12,145 bases of DNA from CAYRVX01 sp964642165 (lineage in GTDB: Bacteria > Planctomycetota > Phycisphaerae > SM23-33). Shown piece by piece: positions 6,653 to 12,145 of the stretch; positions within the stretch are counted from its first letter, which is position 1, and the number at the start of each line of letters is the position of its first letter. Location: assembly GCA_964642165.1 (NCBI GenBank), contig CAZXOC010000234.1, forward strand, positions 1 through 12,145. The letters are read 5' to 3'. Both the position numbers and the translations under genes were made by a program. The notes under the pieces were generated by a model, which saw nothing but the letters and a program-made list of their open reading frames with translations, had not been told where the DNA came from and searched no databases.

Positions 6653-8473
6653 TCACTGGCCGAGCTCGACGATGGTCCACAGATCGAGCCGGGGGACCGT
6701 GACGGTGGTGGCCTCCGCATTCGAGACGACCTTCAACTCGACGGGCTTGGTGCGGGGTGCGTGGGCGATGGCCTTGGTGAACTTGCGGCCGGGGAAGAGG
6801 TCGCGGCGGAGGCGAAGCGTGACGTTCTGCTGGGGCACGATCGCGTCGGCCTTCGCGTCATAGTTGCGGTTGAGCAGGTGGACGACGACGGGTTTCGTGC
6901 GGCTGTTCGGCACGGCGCGGGGGACGGCCCAGACGCGGGCGGCGCCCTCGATCGTCACGGGCGGGGGCACGAGCCTGGCGAGCTTGTCCCTGTCCGGCCA
7001 GACGACGAGCTTGGCGGCCACGGCGGGACGGTCGAGGAGCTTCCGCTGGGCGGCGTCGAGGTCGAGCTGCTTCGGCACGACGACGGCGGCTGCCTTGGCC
7101 AGGTCGGCGGCCTTCAGCCGGTAGTCGGCCAGCCAGTCGTCGCCGGCGATCAGGACGCGGAAGGGCACGTTGACCTGGGCCAGGTCGGCGCAGAGCGCCT
7201 CGATCCGGCCGCGTCCCTTGCGGTTGGCGGCGTTGCTGTAGACGACGGCAACGGGCGCGACGGCTTCGTAACCGTCCAGCAGACGCGCCTGCGAGCGGAC
7301 GAAACGATACACCCAGGCGTATTCCTCCGTCGGGCCATCGTACCAGTGCGTGCCCTTGTCTTTCGTGTAGCACCACTGCCGGTGCGGGGCCATGAAGTTG
7401 TGCCCGAGGGCGTACGACAGGGCGATCCACGTGCGGGCCAGGCCGGGGAGCTTGTGCTCCTTGACGAACGCCCAGTCCTGCCCGGCGGCGGTCGCCAGCA
7501 CGGACCGACCCAGGCCGTCGGCGAGCTTGTAGATGTACACGGGGTGGCTCGGCGGCCGGCGGCGCCCGGCGCCGTGCCCGACCTCGCAGCAGAAGTTGCT
7601 CAGGTGCGGCGCGATGACCAGTGCCTGGGGATTGCTCAGGCCGGAGTTGACGCTCAGGCCCACGCGCTTCCCGGCCAGCTCGCAGGCCCGCTTGTGGTAC
7701 TCGGCCACGAAACGCGTCGCCGCGCGGACGTGGAAGTCGTAGAACTCCTTCGCCAGCGGCAGGCGGCTGCGGCGCTTCGGGTAGTCGGCCGGCGTGACGC
7801 CGCGGGCGAGGAGGAACTTACGATAGTCGAACGCCTTCAGGTCCCGGATGCCCAGCGTGGCGAGTTTCTCCTTCGAGACGTGCTCGGCGAGGTACTCGCG
7901 GAACGCGGCCGTGCAGTGCCGGCAGAAGCACGCGCTGCGCCAGGTGACGGCGCCGCTGGTGCCCCGATAGTCGTCGATGTGCAGGGCGTCGGGGCCGGCG
8001 GCGATCGTCTCCGCCAGACGCTTGAAGAGGTACCGCCGGTAGAGCGGGCTGTTGGTGCACCACCAGTAGGCGGGCTTGCCCTTGTGCTTGTGGTCCCACA
8101 GCCAGGGGACGATGAACGGCTCGCCGGCGAAGTTGCGGCAGGCGGCGTCCAGGAAGTTCGGGTCGAAGTCGATCACGCCGCGGAACTCGGTGAGGAACCC
8201 CACGCTGCACGAGAAGTGCCGCACCCCCGCGGCGTGGGCCTTGCGGATGTGGTCGGCCTTTCGCCGGCCCGCCCAGCCCAGCGCGGTCGTGCCGTAGGCT
8301 TCGTACCGCTTCGGGTTGTCGTACATGAACACCACGTCCGACCGCCGGACGGGCCGGGACGATCGCCCTTCGTCAGCCATGGACGATGCTCCTGCGGAAA
8401 GGACACAGGCGGCCCAGAGAATCGCGCGGGCCCGCGCCGGCGTCCTCCGTCGGTCATTGCGATCTCGCGGCAT
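6653..8473 (-). CDS. Secreted GH42/GHL-like glycosidase
   Basis: A 606-residue exported TIM-barrel protein. The N-terminus (MPRDRNDRRRTPARAR, then a hydrophobic AILWAACVLSAGASS) is a Sec signal with probable cleavage near residues 31-33. The barrel covers about 45-400. DALHIDDYRGT at 162-172 gives D167 and D168 in a beta-strand end position. It is followed by ACFCRHC at 181-187 and FREYL, the cysteine-containing segment common in GH42-like and GHL-type proteins. FCCEVGHG at 294-301 offers E297 as a nucleophile candidate. Residues 405-500 (VAVVYSNAANRKGRGR onwards) resemble the GH42 trimerisation, glutaminase-like domain. About 505-606 is a beta domain. The start at ATG 8473 is fixed by GGAG at 8483-8480, six bases upstream, and by the signal peptide. 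The gene overlaps the end of the GH5-like gene by 20 nt, so translation is probably coupled. The substrate is unknown. Confidence 0.82.
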   Translation of the reverse strand: MPRDRNDRRRTPARARAILWAACVLSAGASSMADEGRSSRPVRRSDVVFMYDNPKRYEAYGTTALGWAGRRKADHIRKAHAAGVRHFSCSVGFLTEFRGVIDFDPNFLDAACRNFAGEPFIVPWLWDHKHKGKPAYWWCTNSPLYRRYLFKRLAETIAAGPDALHIDDYRGTSGAVTWRSACFCRHCTAAFREYLAEHVSKEKLATLGIRDLKAFDYRKFLLARGVTPADYPKRRSRLPLAKEFYDFHVRAATRFVAEYHKRACELAGKRVGLSVNSGLSNPQALVIAPHLSNFCCEVGHGAGRRRPPSHPVYIYKLADGLGRSVLATAAGQDWAFVKEHKLPGLARTWIALSYALGHNFMAPHRQWCYTKDKGTHWYDGPTEEYAWVYRFVRSQARLLDGYEAVAPVAVVYSNAANRKGRGRIEALCADLAQVNVPFRVLIAGDDWLADYRLKAADLAKAAAVVVPKQLDLDAAQRKLLDRPAVAAKLVVWPDRDKLARLVPPPVTIEGAARVWAVPRAVPNSRTKPVVVHLLNRNYDAKADAIVPQQNVTLRLRRDLFPGRKFTKAIAHAPRTKPVELKVVSNAEATTVTVPRLDLWTIVELGQ

Positions 8474-9716
8474 GTCCAGCTCCGTATGGTGGCATCCACG
8501 TCGTTGCGGACGAGGGCATCCGTCCCGCCGCGCGCCGGGCCTCGTGGCGGCGGCGCAGGCGCCGGTTCGCCTCGGCGATCGCCTTGAGCTGCCAGGCGCG
8601 TTCGTTGTCGGGCGTGACGCTCCATTCGTCCTGCCGGCGGTAGTCGAAGACCCACAGGGCGGCCAGGGGCACGCCCGTTTCCTCGATCCGGCGCAGCAGA
8701 TCGGCAAACTGCCTGCGCGTTTTCTCCGACGGCGGGCCCGGCACGCCGAACTCGCCGACGAAGAGCGGCTTCTTCCCCCGCCCGGCCGCGTCGACGGCGC
8801 CGCGGAGGCGCTGCGCGTCGCGGTAGACGTGCACGCTGATGAGGTCGATCGGGTCGGCGTGGTCGCCGAGGAGGACCTCGGCGAACTGCGGCGGCGTGTC
8901 CTTCTTCCAGCTCCCCTCGGCCCGCTGGTGCCACGCGGACGGGCGCGGCATCGAGCTGCCCGTCGTGACCGCCCGGTGCGGATCGTGGCGGCGGACCTCG
9001 CGGGCGAAGGCGGCGAACGCGGCGCGGATCATGTCGCGGCTCAGCTCGTCGCGCGCGGATCGCGTCGTCGGCGTCCCGAGCCGCGGCGCGACCGGCGGGC
9101 GGTGCTTCGCGGCGTTGGGCAGGTCGGCCGACAGGTTGTGCTCGTTGCCGAACTCCCACGCCCAGATGGCCGGCGAGCGGCGATAGCGCGTGACCACCTC
9201 GCGAGTGTAGGTGCGCAGGAAGGCGTGGGTCTTGCTGTTGGGGTCGCCCCACCGGTCGCACGGCTCGCCGACCAGGTCGGGCACCGTACCCCGGTGCCAG
9301 AACAGGCTGGGGATCAGCCCCACGCCGTGCTTCTCGGCCGACCGGACGACGGCGTCGAGGCGCCGGAAGTACGCCGCCTTGTCCCGGACGTACAGGGCGT
9401 TGTCCTTCGGCCAGAAGCCGCCGCACATGAACCGAGCAAACGGGATGCCGTGCGCGGCGAGCGTCCGAAAGCCCGCGTCGTAGCTCGTGTCGTTGGCGTC
9501 CCTCAGCGTCCGGTAGAACGCGTCGAAGTAGTTCACGCCGATGCCGCGATAGCGGCGGCCGGTCTTCATCAGCACGCCGTCGGCGCGGACGCTCAGGCCG
9601 AGGCGCGGCGGCTCCGCGGCGAGCGCGGCGCCCGCGAAGGCGCCCGCGGCCGCCAGCACGGCGGCAGGCAACAGGGCGATCGGCCAGACCAGCAGCGAGG
9701 CCCCGCGGCGTTCCAT
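8454..9716 (-). CDS. Secreted GH5-like glycosidase (cellulase/mannanase superfamily, clan A)
   Basis: A 420-residue exported glycosidase and probable first gene of the minus-strand operon. Residues 1-34 form a Sec signal (MERRG, a long hydrophobic core, then GAALAAEPP with cleavage after ALA or ALAA). The barrel starts around 45. IWAWEFGNEHN at 184-194 holds N191-E192, the GH5 acid/base pair. ISVHVYRD at 293-300 and FVGEFGVPG at 319-327 follow, with E322 as the nucleophile. These are the classical clan A retaining residues in correct order, so activity is likely. Substrate is not readable; beta-mannan or beta-glucan would be typical. The start ATG 9716 is firm, with GGAGG at 9726-9722 five bases upstream. 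The last 25 residues or so are basic and outside the domain; they cover the start region of the next gene. Confidence 0.88.
   Translation of the reverse strand: MERRGASLLVWPIALLPAAVLAAAGAFAGAALAAEPPRLGLSVRADGVLMKTGRRYRGIGVNYFDAFYRTLRDANDTSYDAGFRTLAAHGIPFARFMCGGFWPKDNALYVRDKAAYFRRLDAVVRSAEKHGVGLIPSLFWHRGTVPDLVGEPCDRWGDPNSKTHAFLRTYTREVVTRYRRSPAIWAWEFGNEHNLSADLPNAAKHRPPVAPRLGTPTTRSARDELSRDMIRAAFAAFAREVRRHDPHRAVTTGSSMPRPSAWHQRAEGSWKKDTPPQFAEVLLGDHADPIDLISVHVYRDAQRLRGAVDAAGRGKKPLFVGEFGVPGPPSEKTRRQFADLLRRIEETGVPLAALWVFDYRRQDEWSVTPDNERAWQLKAIAEANRRLRRRHEARRAAGRMPSSATTWMPPYGAGHAARSQ
8480..8483 (-). promoter_or_regulatory. Shine-Dalgarno of the GH42-like gene
   Basis: GGAG on the minus strand, six bases before ATG 8473. 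It lies inside the end of the GH5-like gene. It decides this start over an upstream in-frame ATG at 8707 that would add 78 residues overlapping the GH5-like gene. Confidence 0.65.
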
Positions 9717-9721
9717 TGCGA

Positions 9722-9726
9722 CCTCC
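9722..9726 (-). promoter_or_regulatory. Shine-Dalgarno of the GH5-like gene
   Basis: A perfect GGAGG within GGGAGGAGG on the minus strand, five bases before ATG 9716. It supports this as a strongly translated first cistron. Confidence 0.7.
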
Positions 9727-9770
9727 TCCCGCGCGGAAAGGCTATGCCTTCAACGGATCGCTCGCCGCCA

Positions 9771-9798
9771 AGTATCCGCCGCCGCGATGGGATTTCAA
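9771..9798 (-). promoter_or_regulatory. Candidate sigma-70-like promoter of the four-gene minus-strand operon
   Basis: On the minus strand TTGAAA (9798-9793) matches the -35 consensus at five of six bases. GATACT (9776-9771) matches -10 at four of six, with a 16-base spacer. It would start transcription about 45-50 nt before ATG 9716. The position between divergent genes is right and the AT content here is the highest nearby. Promoter rules in this lineage are uncertain. Confidence 0.35.
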
Positions 9799-9855
9799 CT
9801 TGCTTGCCGCGCGGGCGTAGGCTCATCTCGCCACGGGTGGCTGATTCCGCGCTTG

Positions 9856-9899
9856 CAGGCCCGGACCGAAGCCGCTAAGTACGGACGCGCTTCGGCCTG
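9856..9899 (+). other. Imperfect inverted repeat in the leader of the SDR gene
   Basis: CCGAAGC (9866-9872) pairs with GCTTCGG (9889-9895) across a 16-base loop. CAGG (9856-9859) pairs with CCTG (9896-9899), extending the stem after a six-base one-sided bulge. It ends 41 nt before ATG 9941. It could be an operator or an mRNA leader structure; its role is inferred only. Confidence 0.3.
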
Positions 9900-9929
9900 T
9901 GCCCGCGGACGGTGCAGGCCGCCGCCGTT

Positions 9930-9934
9930 GGAGG
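9930..9934 (+). promoter_or_regulatory. Shine-Dalgarno of the SDR gene
   Basis: GGAGG six bases before ATG 9941. It fixes that start over GTG 9899, which would add 14 residues before the nucleotide-binding strand. Confidence 0.7.
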
Positions 9935-9940
9935 CACATC

Positions 9941-10843
9941 ATGAAGGTCCTCGTCACCGGCGCCAGCGGGCGCCTCGGGCCGTACGTCGTCGCGGAGCTG
10001 GAGAAGGCGGGACACGAGCTGGTGCTGATGTGTCGAACGCGCCCCGAGGGGGCCGACCGCTGGCCGTGGGTCCAGGGGGACATCGCCGACTTCGAGGCCT
10101 GCCGCAAGGCGATGGCCGGCGGGATCGAGGCCGTCCAGCACCTCGCCGCCGAGCCCTGGGCCAGCGACCACCCCGCCTCGCGGCAGCGCTACGAGGAGCG
10201 CGGCATCCCGTTCGACCGGACGATGCGGTCGAACCTCCTGGGCACGTACTACCTGCTTCGGGCGGCCCTGGAGAAGGACGTGGGCCTCTTCGTGATGACC
10301 GGCAGCAACTGCGCGCTCGGCCACGGCGGGCGGATCAGCAAGACCCCGTTCCCCATCCGCTACCTGCCGATCGACGAGAAGCACCCCTCCGACGTGGAGG
10401 ACTCCTACGCCTACAGCAAGCTCGCGGGCGAGGAGCTGCTGGCCTCGTACACGCGGGCCTACGGCATGCGGACCTACGCGCTGCGCTCGGCGGGGATCTG
10501 CCCGCCGCAGCGCCGCGAGGACATGGCCGCCAAGGCCGCCCCCGCCAAGGGCTGGAACGAATGGCTCTGGGCGTGGATCGGCAGCGAGGACCTCGCCGTC
10601 GCCCACCGCCTGCTGATGGAGAAGGCCGGCGACATCGAGCCGCACGGCGCGTACTTCTGCAACGGCGACGACACCACCGCGCTCGAGCCGTCGCGCGAGC
10701 TGATCGAGCGTTTCCGCCCGGACCTGCTGCCGGCCGTCCGCCAGCTCGACGGGCACGCGAGCCTGCTGTCCAACCGCAAGCTCCGCGAGACGGTCGCCTG
10801 GGAGCCCAAGACGAACTGGCGCGCCCCGCTTTCGCAGACGTAG
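9941..10843 (+). CDS. NAD(P)-dependent epimerase/dehydratase (extended SDR)
   Basis: A 300-residue cytoplasmic oxidoreductase of the extended short-chain dehydrogenase family. MKVLVTGASGRLG at the N-terminus is the first Rossmann strand with GxxGxxG at 7-13. The catalytic YxxxK is Y156 to K160 (SYAYSKLAGEELL), with T120/S122 in VMTGSN as the third catalytic element. GDIAD at 46-50 is the usual adenine-contact segment. Relatives act on nucleotide sugars, uronates or free sugars, so it may epimerise or oxidise a sugar released by the neighbouring glycosidases. The start is fixed by GGAGG and by the Rossmann strand beginning immediately after Met. It is divergent from the glycosidase operon and followed 123 nt later by the Gfo/Idh gene. 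The specific substrate cannot be read. Confidence 0.9.
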   Translation: MKVLVTGASGRLGPYVVAELEKAGHELVLMCRTRPEGADRWPWVQGDIADFEACRKAMAGGIEAVQHLAAEPWASDHPASRQRYEERGIPFDRTMRSNLLGTYYLLRAALEKDVGLFVMTGSNCALGHGGRISKTPFPIRYLPIDEKHPSDVEDSYAYSKLAGEELLASYTRAYGMRTYALRSAGICPPQRREDMAAKAAPAKGWNEWLWAWIGSEDLAVAHRLLMEKAGDIEPHGAYFCNGDDTTALEPSRELIERFRPDLLPAVRQLDGHASLLSNRKLRETVAWEPKTNWRAPLSQT

Positions 10844-10891
10844 GCAAACCGCGCCGCCCAACCGAGTGAACCGTACATGCATCGTTCAGCG

Positions 10892-10907
10892 GGCCCGCTT
10901 GCGGGCC
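10892..10907 (+). other. GC-rich stem-loop after the SDR gene
   Basis: GGCCCG (10892-10897) and CGGGCC (10902-10907) are perfect complements around CTTG. It is the first of two adjacent hairpins in this 123-nt gap. With no T-run it is at best a non-canonical terminator or an mRNA stabiliser. Confidence 0.35.
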
Positions 10908-10911
10908 GCGC

Positions 10912-10932
10912 CGGCGGACGGAACGTCCGTCG
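10912..10932 (+). other. Nine-base-pair stem-loop upstream of the Gfo/Idh gene
   Basis: CGGACG (10915-10920) and CGTCCG (10924-10929) pair perfectly around GAA. Three more pairs, one of them G-T, extend the stem to 10912 and 10932. It ends 34 nt before ATG 10967. There is no T-run. It may limit read-through from the SDR gene, be a 5' leader structure, or act as a palindromic binding site. Confidence 0.4.
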
Positions 10933-10953
10933 CCCGCGCCGGGCGAACAACCA

Positions 10954-10959
10954 AAGGAG
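10954..10959 (+). promoter_or_regulatory. Shine-Dalgarno of the Gfo/Idh gene
   Basis: AAGGAG seven bases before ATG 10967. It fixes this start over the in-frame ATG at 10877, which would add 30 Arg-rich residues encoded by the two hairpins. Confidence 0.75.
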
Positions 10960-10966
10960 ACACGAC

Positions 10967-12070
10967 ATGCCCGAACCCGTCGGAATGGGAATCGTCGGCG
11001 CCGGCGCCATCGCCCAGCGCGGCGCGTTGACGCACCTGTCCATGGACGACGTGAAGGACCGCGTTCGCCTCGCAGCCGTCTGCGATCCCGTCCCCGGGCG
11101 CGCGCAGGCCGCCGCCGAGAAGTGGGGCGTCGCCGCCGCCTACGAGACGTACGAGGAGCTGCTCGCCGACGCGAACGTGGACGCCGTGACGCTCTGCTCG
11201 CCGATCGGCCTGCACTACGAGCAGGGCCTCGCCGCCATCGAGGCCGGGAAGCACGTCCACTTCAACAAGACCATGACCACGCGCGTCCGCGAGTGCGACG
11301 AGCTGATCGCCCGGGCGGCGGAGAAGGATCTGCGGCTCGTCTCCTGCCCCGGGCAGATGCTCCACCCCTTCAACCGGCGGATCCGCCGGCGCATCCTCGC
11401 CGGGGACATCGGCCAGCCGATCTGGGCGATCACGGGCGCGGCCCCGGCCTTCTACCACATCAACGAGGAGTACCGCACCGGCGAGGACGTGCTGACGAAC
11501 GTCGACCCGACGTGGTACTTCAAGCAGCCCGGCGGCGGGCCCATGTACGACGTGACCGTCTACTGCCTGCACAGCCTGACGGGCATCCTCGGCCCGGCGA
11601 GGCGCGTGACGGCCCTCAGCGGGATCGCCGTGCCCGACCGCGAGTGGCGAGGCCGCGCGATCGAGTGCGACATCCACGACAGCACGTTCATCCTGATCGA
11701 CTTCGGCGAGGTGCTCTACGCCCTGGCCTACGGCACGTTCGCCGGGTCGATCACGAGGGGCTTCCACCCGAACATCTACGGGGCCAAGGGCTCGGTCGTC
11801 GGCACCGAGGTCAACGGCGAGGAGACGCGCCAGGAGGGCGACCACGAGCCGCACGTCGTCGGCGAGCACCAGGGCAAGCCGGAGAGCCATGTCTTCGAGG
11901 ACGTGATGCAGCTCGTGGACTGGGTCCTGGAGGGGTGTGCCTCCATCGCCTCCGCCGAGCACGCCCGCCACGTCATCGACATCCTCGAGTCCGCCTACCG
12001 CGCCGCCGACACCGGCCAAGCCCAAGAGCTGACGACCACCTTCGAGCCCTTGCCGGCCGAGGAGTGTTAG
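10967..12070 (+). CDS. Gfo/Idh/MocA family NAD(P)-dependent oxidoreductase
   Basis: A 367-residue cytoplasmic sugar or cyclitol oxidoreductase. The Rossmann fold is N-terminal: GIVGAGAIAQ at 8-17 with G11-x-G13-x-x-A16, then VCDPVPGRA at 38-46 and VTLCSPIGLHYEQGLAAIEAG at 74-94. The usual EKP motif after GKHV is NKT at 100-102 (FNKTMTT), keeping the lysine K101. The C-terminal beta domain carries MYDVTVYCLHSLTG at 193-206, where D195 and H202 fit the family catalytic Asp/His pattern. Members oxidise or reduce hydroxyls of inositols, glycosides or nucleotide sugars. The start is set by AAGGAG. There is no export signal. It probably works with the SDR on sugars from the same locus. The family is certain; the substrate is unknown. 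Confidence 0.92.
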   Translation: MPEPVGMGIVGAGAIAQRGALTHLSMDDVKDRVRLAAVCDPVPGRAQAAAEKWGVAAAYETYEELLADANVDAVTLCSPIGLHYEQGLAAIEAGKHVHFNKTMTTRVRECDELIARAAEKDLRLVSCPGQMLHPFNRRIRRRILAGDIGQPIWAITGAAPAFYHINEEYRTGEDVLTNVDPTWYFKQPGGGPMYDVTVYCLHSLTGILGPARRVTALSGIAVPDREWRGRAIECDIHDSTFILIDFGEVLYALAYGTFAGSITRGFHPNIYGAKGSVVGTEVNGEETRQEGDHEPHVVGEHQGKPESHVFEDVMQLVDWVLEGCASIASAEHARHVIDILESAYRAADTGQAQELTTTFEPLPAEEC

Positions 12071-12088
12071 CGCGCACGAGAGCCGCCT

Positions 12089-12110
12089 GGAGCCCCACGA
12101 GTGGGGCGCC
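12089..12110 (+). terminator. Candidate terminator hairpin after the Gfo/Idh gene
   Basis: GCCCCA (12092-12097) and TGGGGC (12102-12107) pair around CGAG. After one mismatch, GG and CC at 12089-12090 and 12109-12110 extend the stem. It lies 18 nt after the stop codon. No T-run follows, so termination is inferred from position and stem only. Confidence 0.35.
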
Positions 12111-12145
12111 GCCACGGTGGAGTGAATGCCGCGAACGCCGGCGTC

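Larger units (their letters stand above)
9717..9940. other. Divergent intergenic control region
   Basis: 224 nt between the GH5-like gene on the minus strand and the SDR gene on the plus strand, the longest non-coding stretch in the window. It holds the minus-strand promoter candidate, both Shine-Dalgarno sites and an imperfect stem-loop at 9856-9899. It is the obvious place for a shared regulator to act on both arms. No recognisable operator or riboswitch was found. Confidence 0.5.

Noticed and set aside
2881..9878. Long plus-strand open frames (for example 2881-5010, 4893-6863, 6509-8587, 8316-9878) opposite the minus-strand operon
   Set aside because: They are complements of well-supported genes. 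Their translations are low-complexity Arg/Gly/Ala/Val-rich with no motifs, as expected from very high GC at codon position three.
9853..9881. Plus-strand promoter TTGCAG, 17-base spacer, TAAGTA for the SDR gene
   Set aside because: Only three of six and two of six consensus matches; not better than chance.
10886..12115. 409-codon minus-strand frame opposite the Gfo/Idh gene
   Set aside because: Complement of a gene with full family motifs; composition is that of a GC-driven shadow.
12126..12145. Start of another gene at ATG 12126
   Set aside because: Only six codons are visible and the GGAG before it is just three bases away; nothing can be supported.

Overview
The window is a very GC-rich (around 70% by eye), densely coded bacterial segment with eight protein-coding genes and no RNA genes, mobile elements or CRISPR arrays that I could see. 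The protein set suggests a carbohydrate-degrading bacterium of the Planctomycetota or a similar lineage (Armatimonadota, Hydrogenedentota, Lentisphaerota-like), probably from an environmental genome. It combines Sec-exported glycosidase-like proteins, a Tat-type sugar isomerase-like TIM barrel, a Gfo/Idh/MocA oxidoreductase and an extended SDR. That assignment is inference from protein style, not from a marker gene.

Layout. Left part, plus strand: a DUF4832-type glycosidase-like protein (14-1375, possibly cut by the window edge), then a xylose-isomerase-like TIM-barrel protein (1493-2335). The twin-arginine signal of the latter lies in frame at 1445-1489 but is cut off by a TAG at 1490-1492. 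Centre, minus strand, transcribed right to left from 9716 to 2359: a GH5-like glycosidase (8454-9716), a GH42/GHL-like glycosidase (6653-8473, overlapping the first by 20 nt), a YtcJ/AepA-type amidohydrolase (4980-6599) and a large multidomain glycosidase-like protein (2359-4923). These four probably form one operon. The left plus-strand pair ends tail to tail with it, 23 nt apart. Right part, plus strand, divergent from the operon across a 224-nt control region: an extended SDR epimerase/dehydrogenase (9941-10843) and a Gfo/Idh/MocA oxidoreductase (10967-12070), each with a strong Shine-Dalgarno.

How they may work together (inference): the exported TIM-barrel enzymes would cut a plant- or algal-type glycan or glycoside outside the cytoplasm. 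The two NAD(P)-dependent oxidoreductases and the isomerase-like protein would then oxidise, epimerise or eliminate the released sugars. No transporter, regulator or sulfatase lies in the window, so the substrate cannot be named.

The most notable observation is the state of the isomerase-like gene. It has both an in-frame stop in its export signal and a Lys where the family normally has its last metal-binding Glu, which suggests either decay or a changed function. Other points are a probable beta-sandwich insertion inside the large minus-strand glycosidase, an NKT in place of the usual EKP motif in the Gfo/Idh protein, and GC-rich stem-loops in several gaps between genes.
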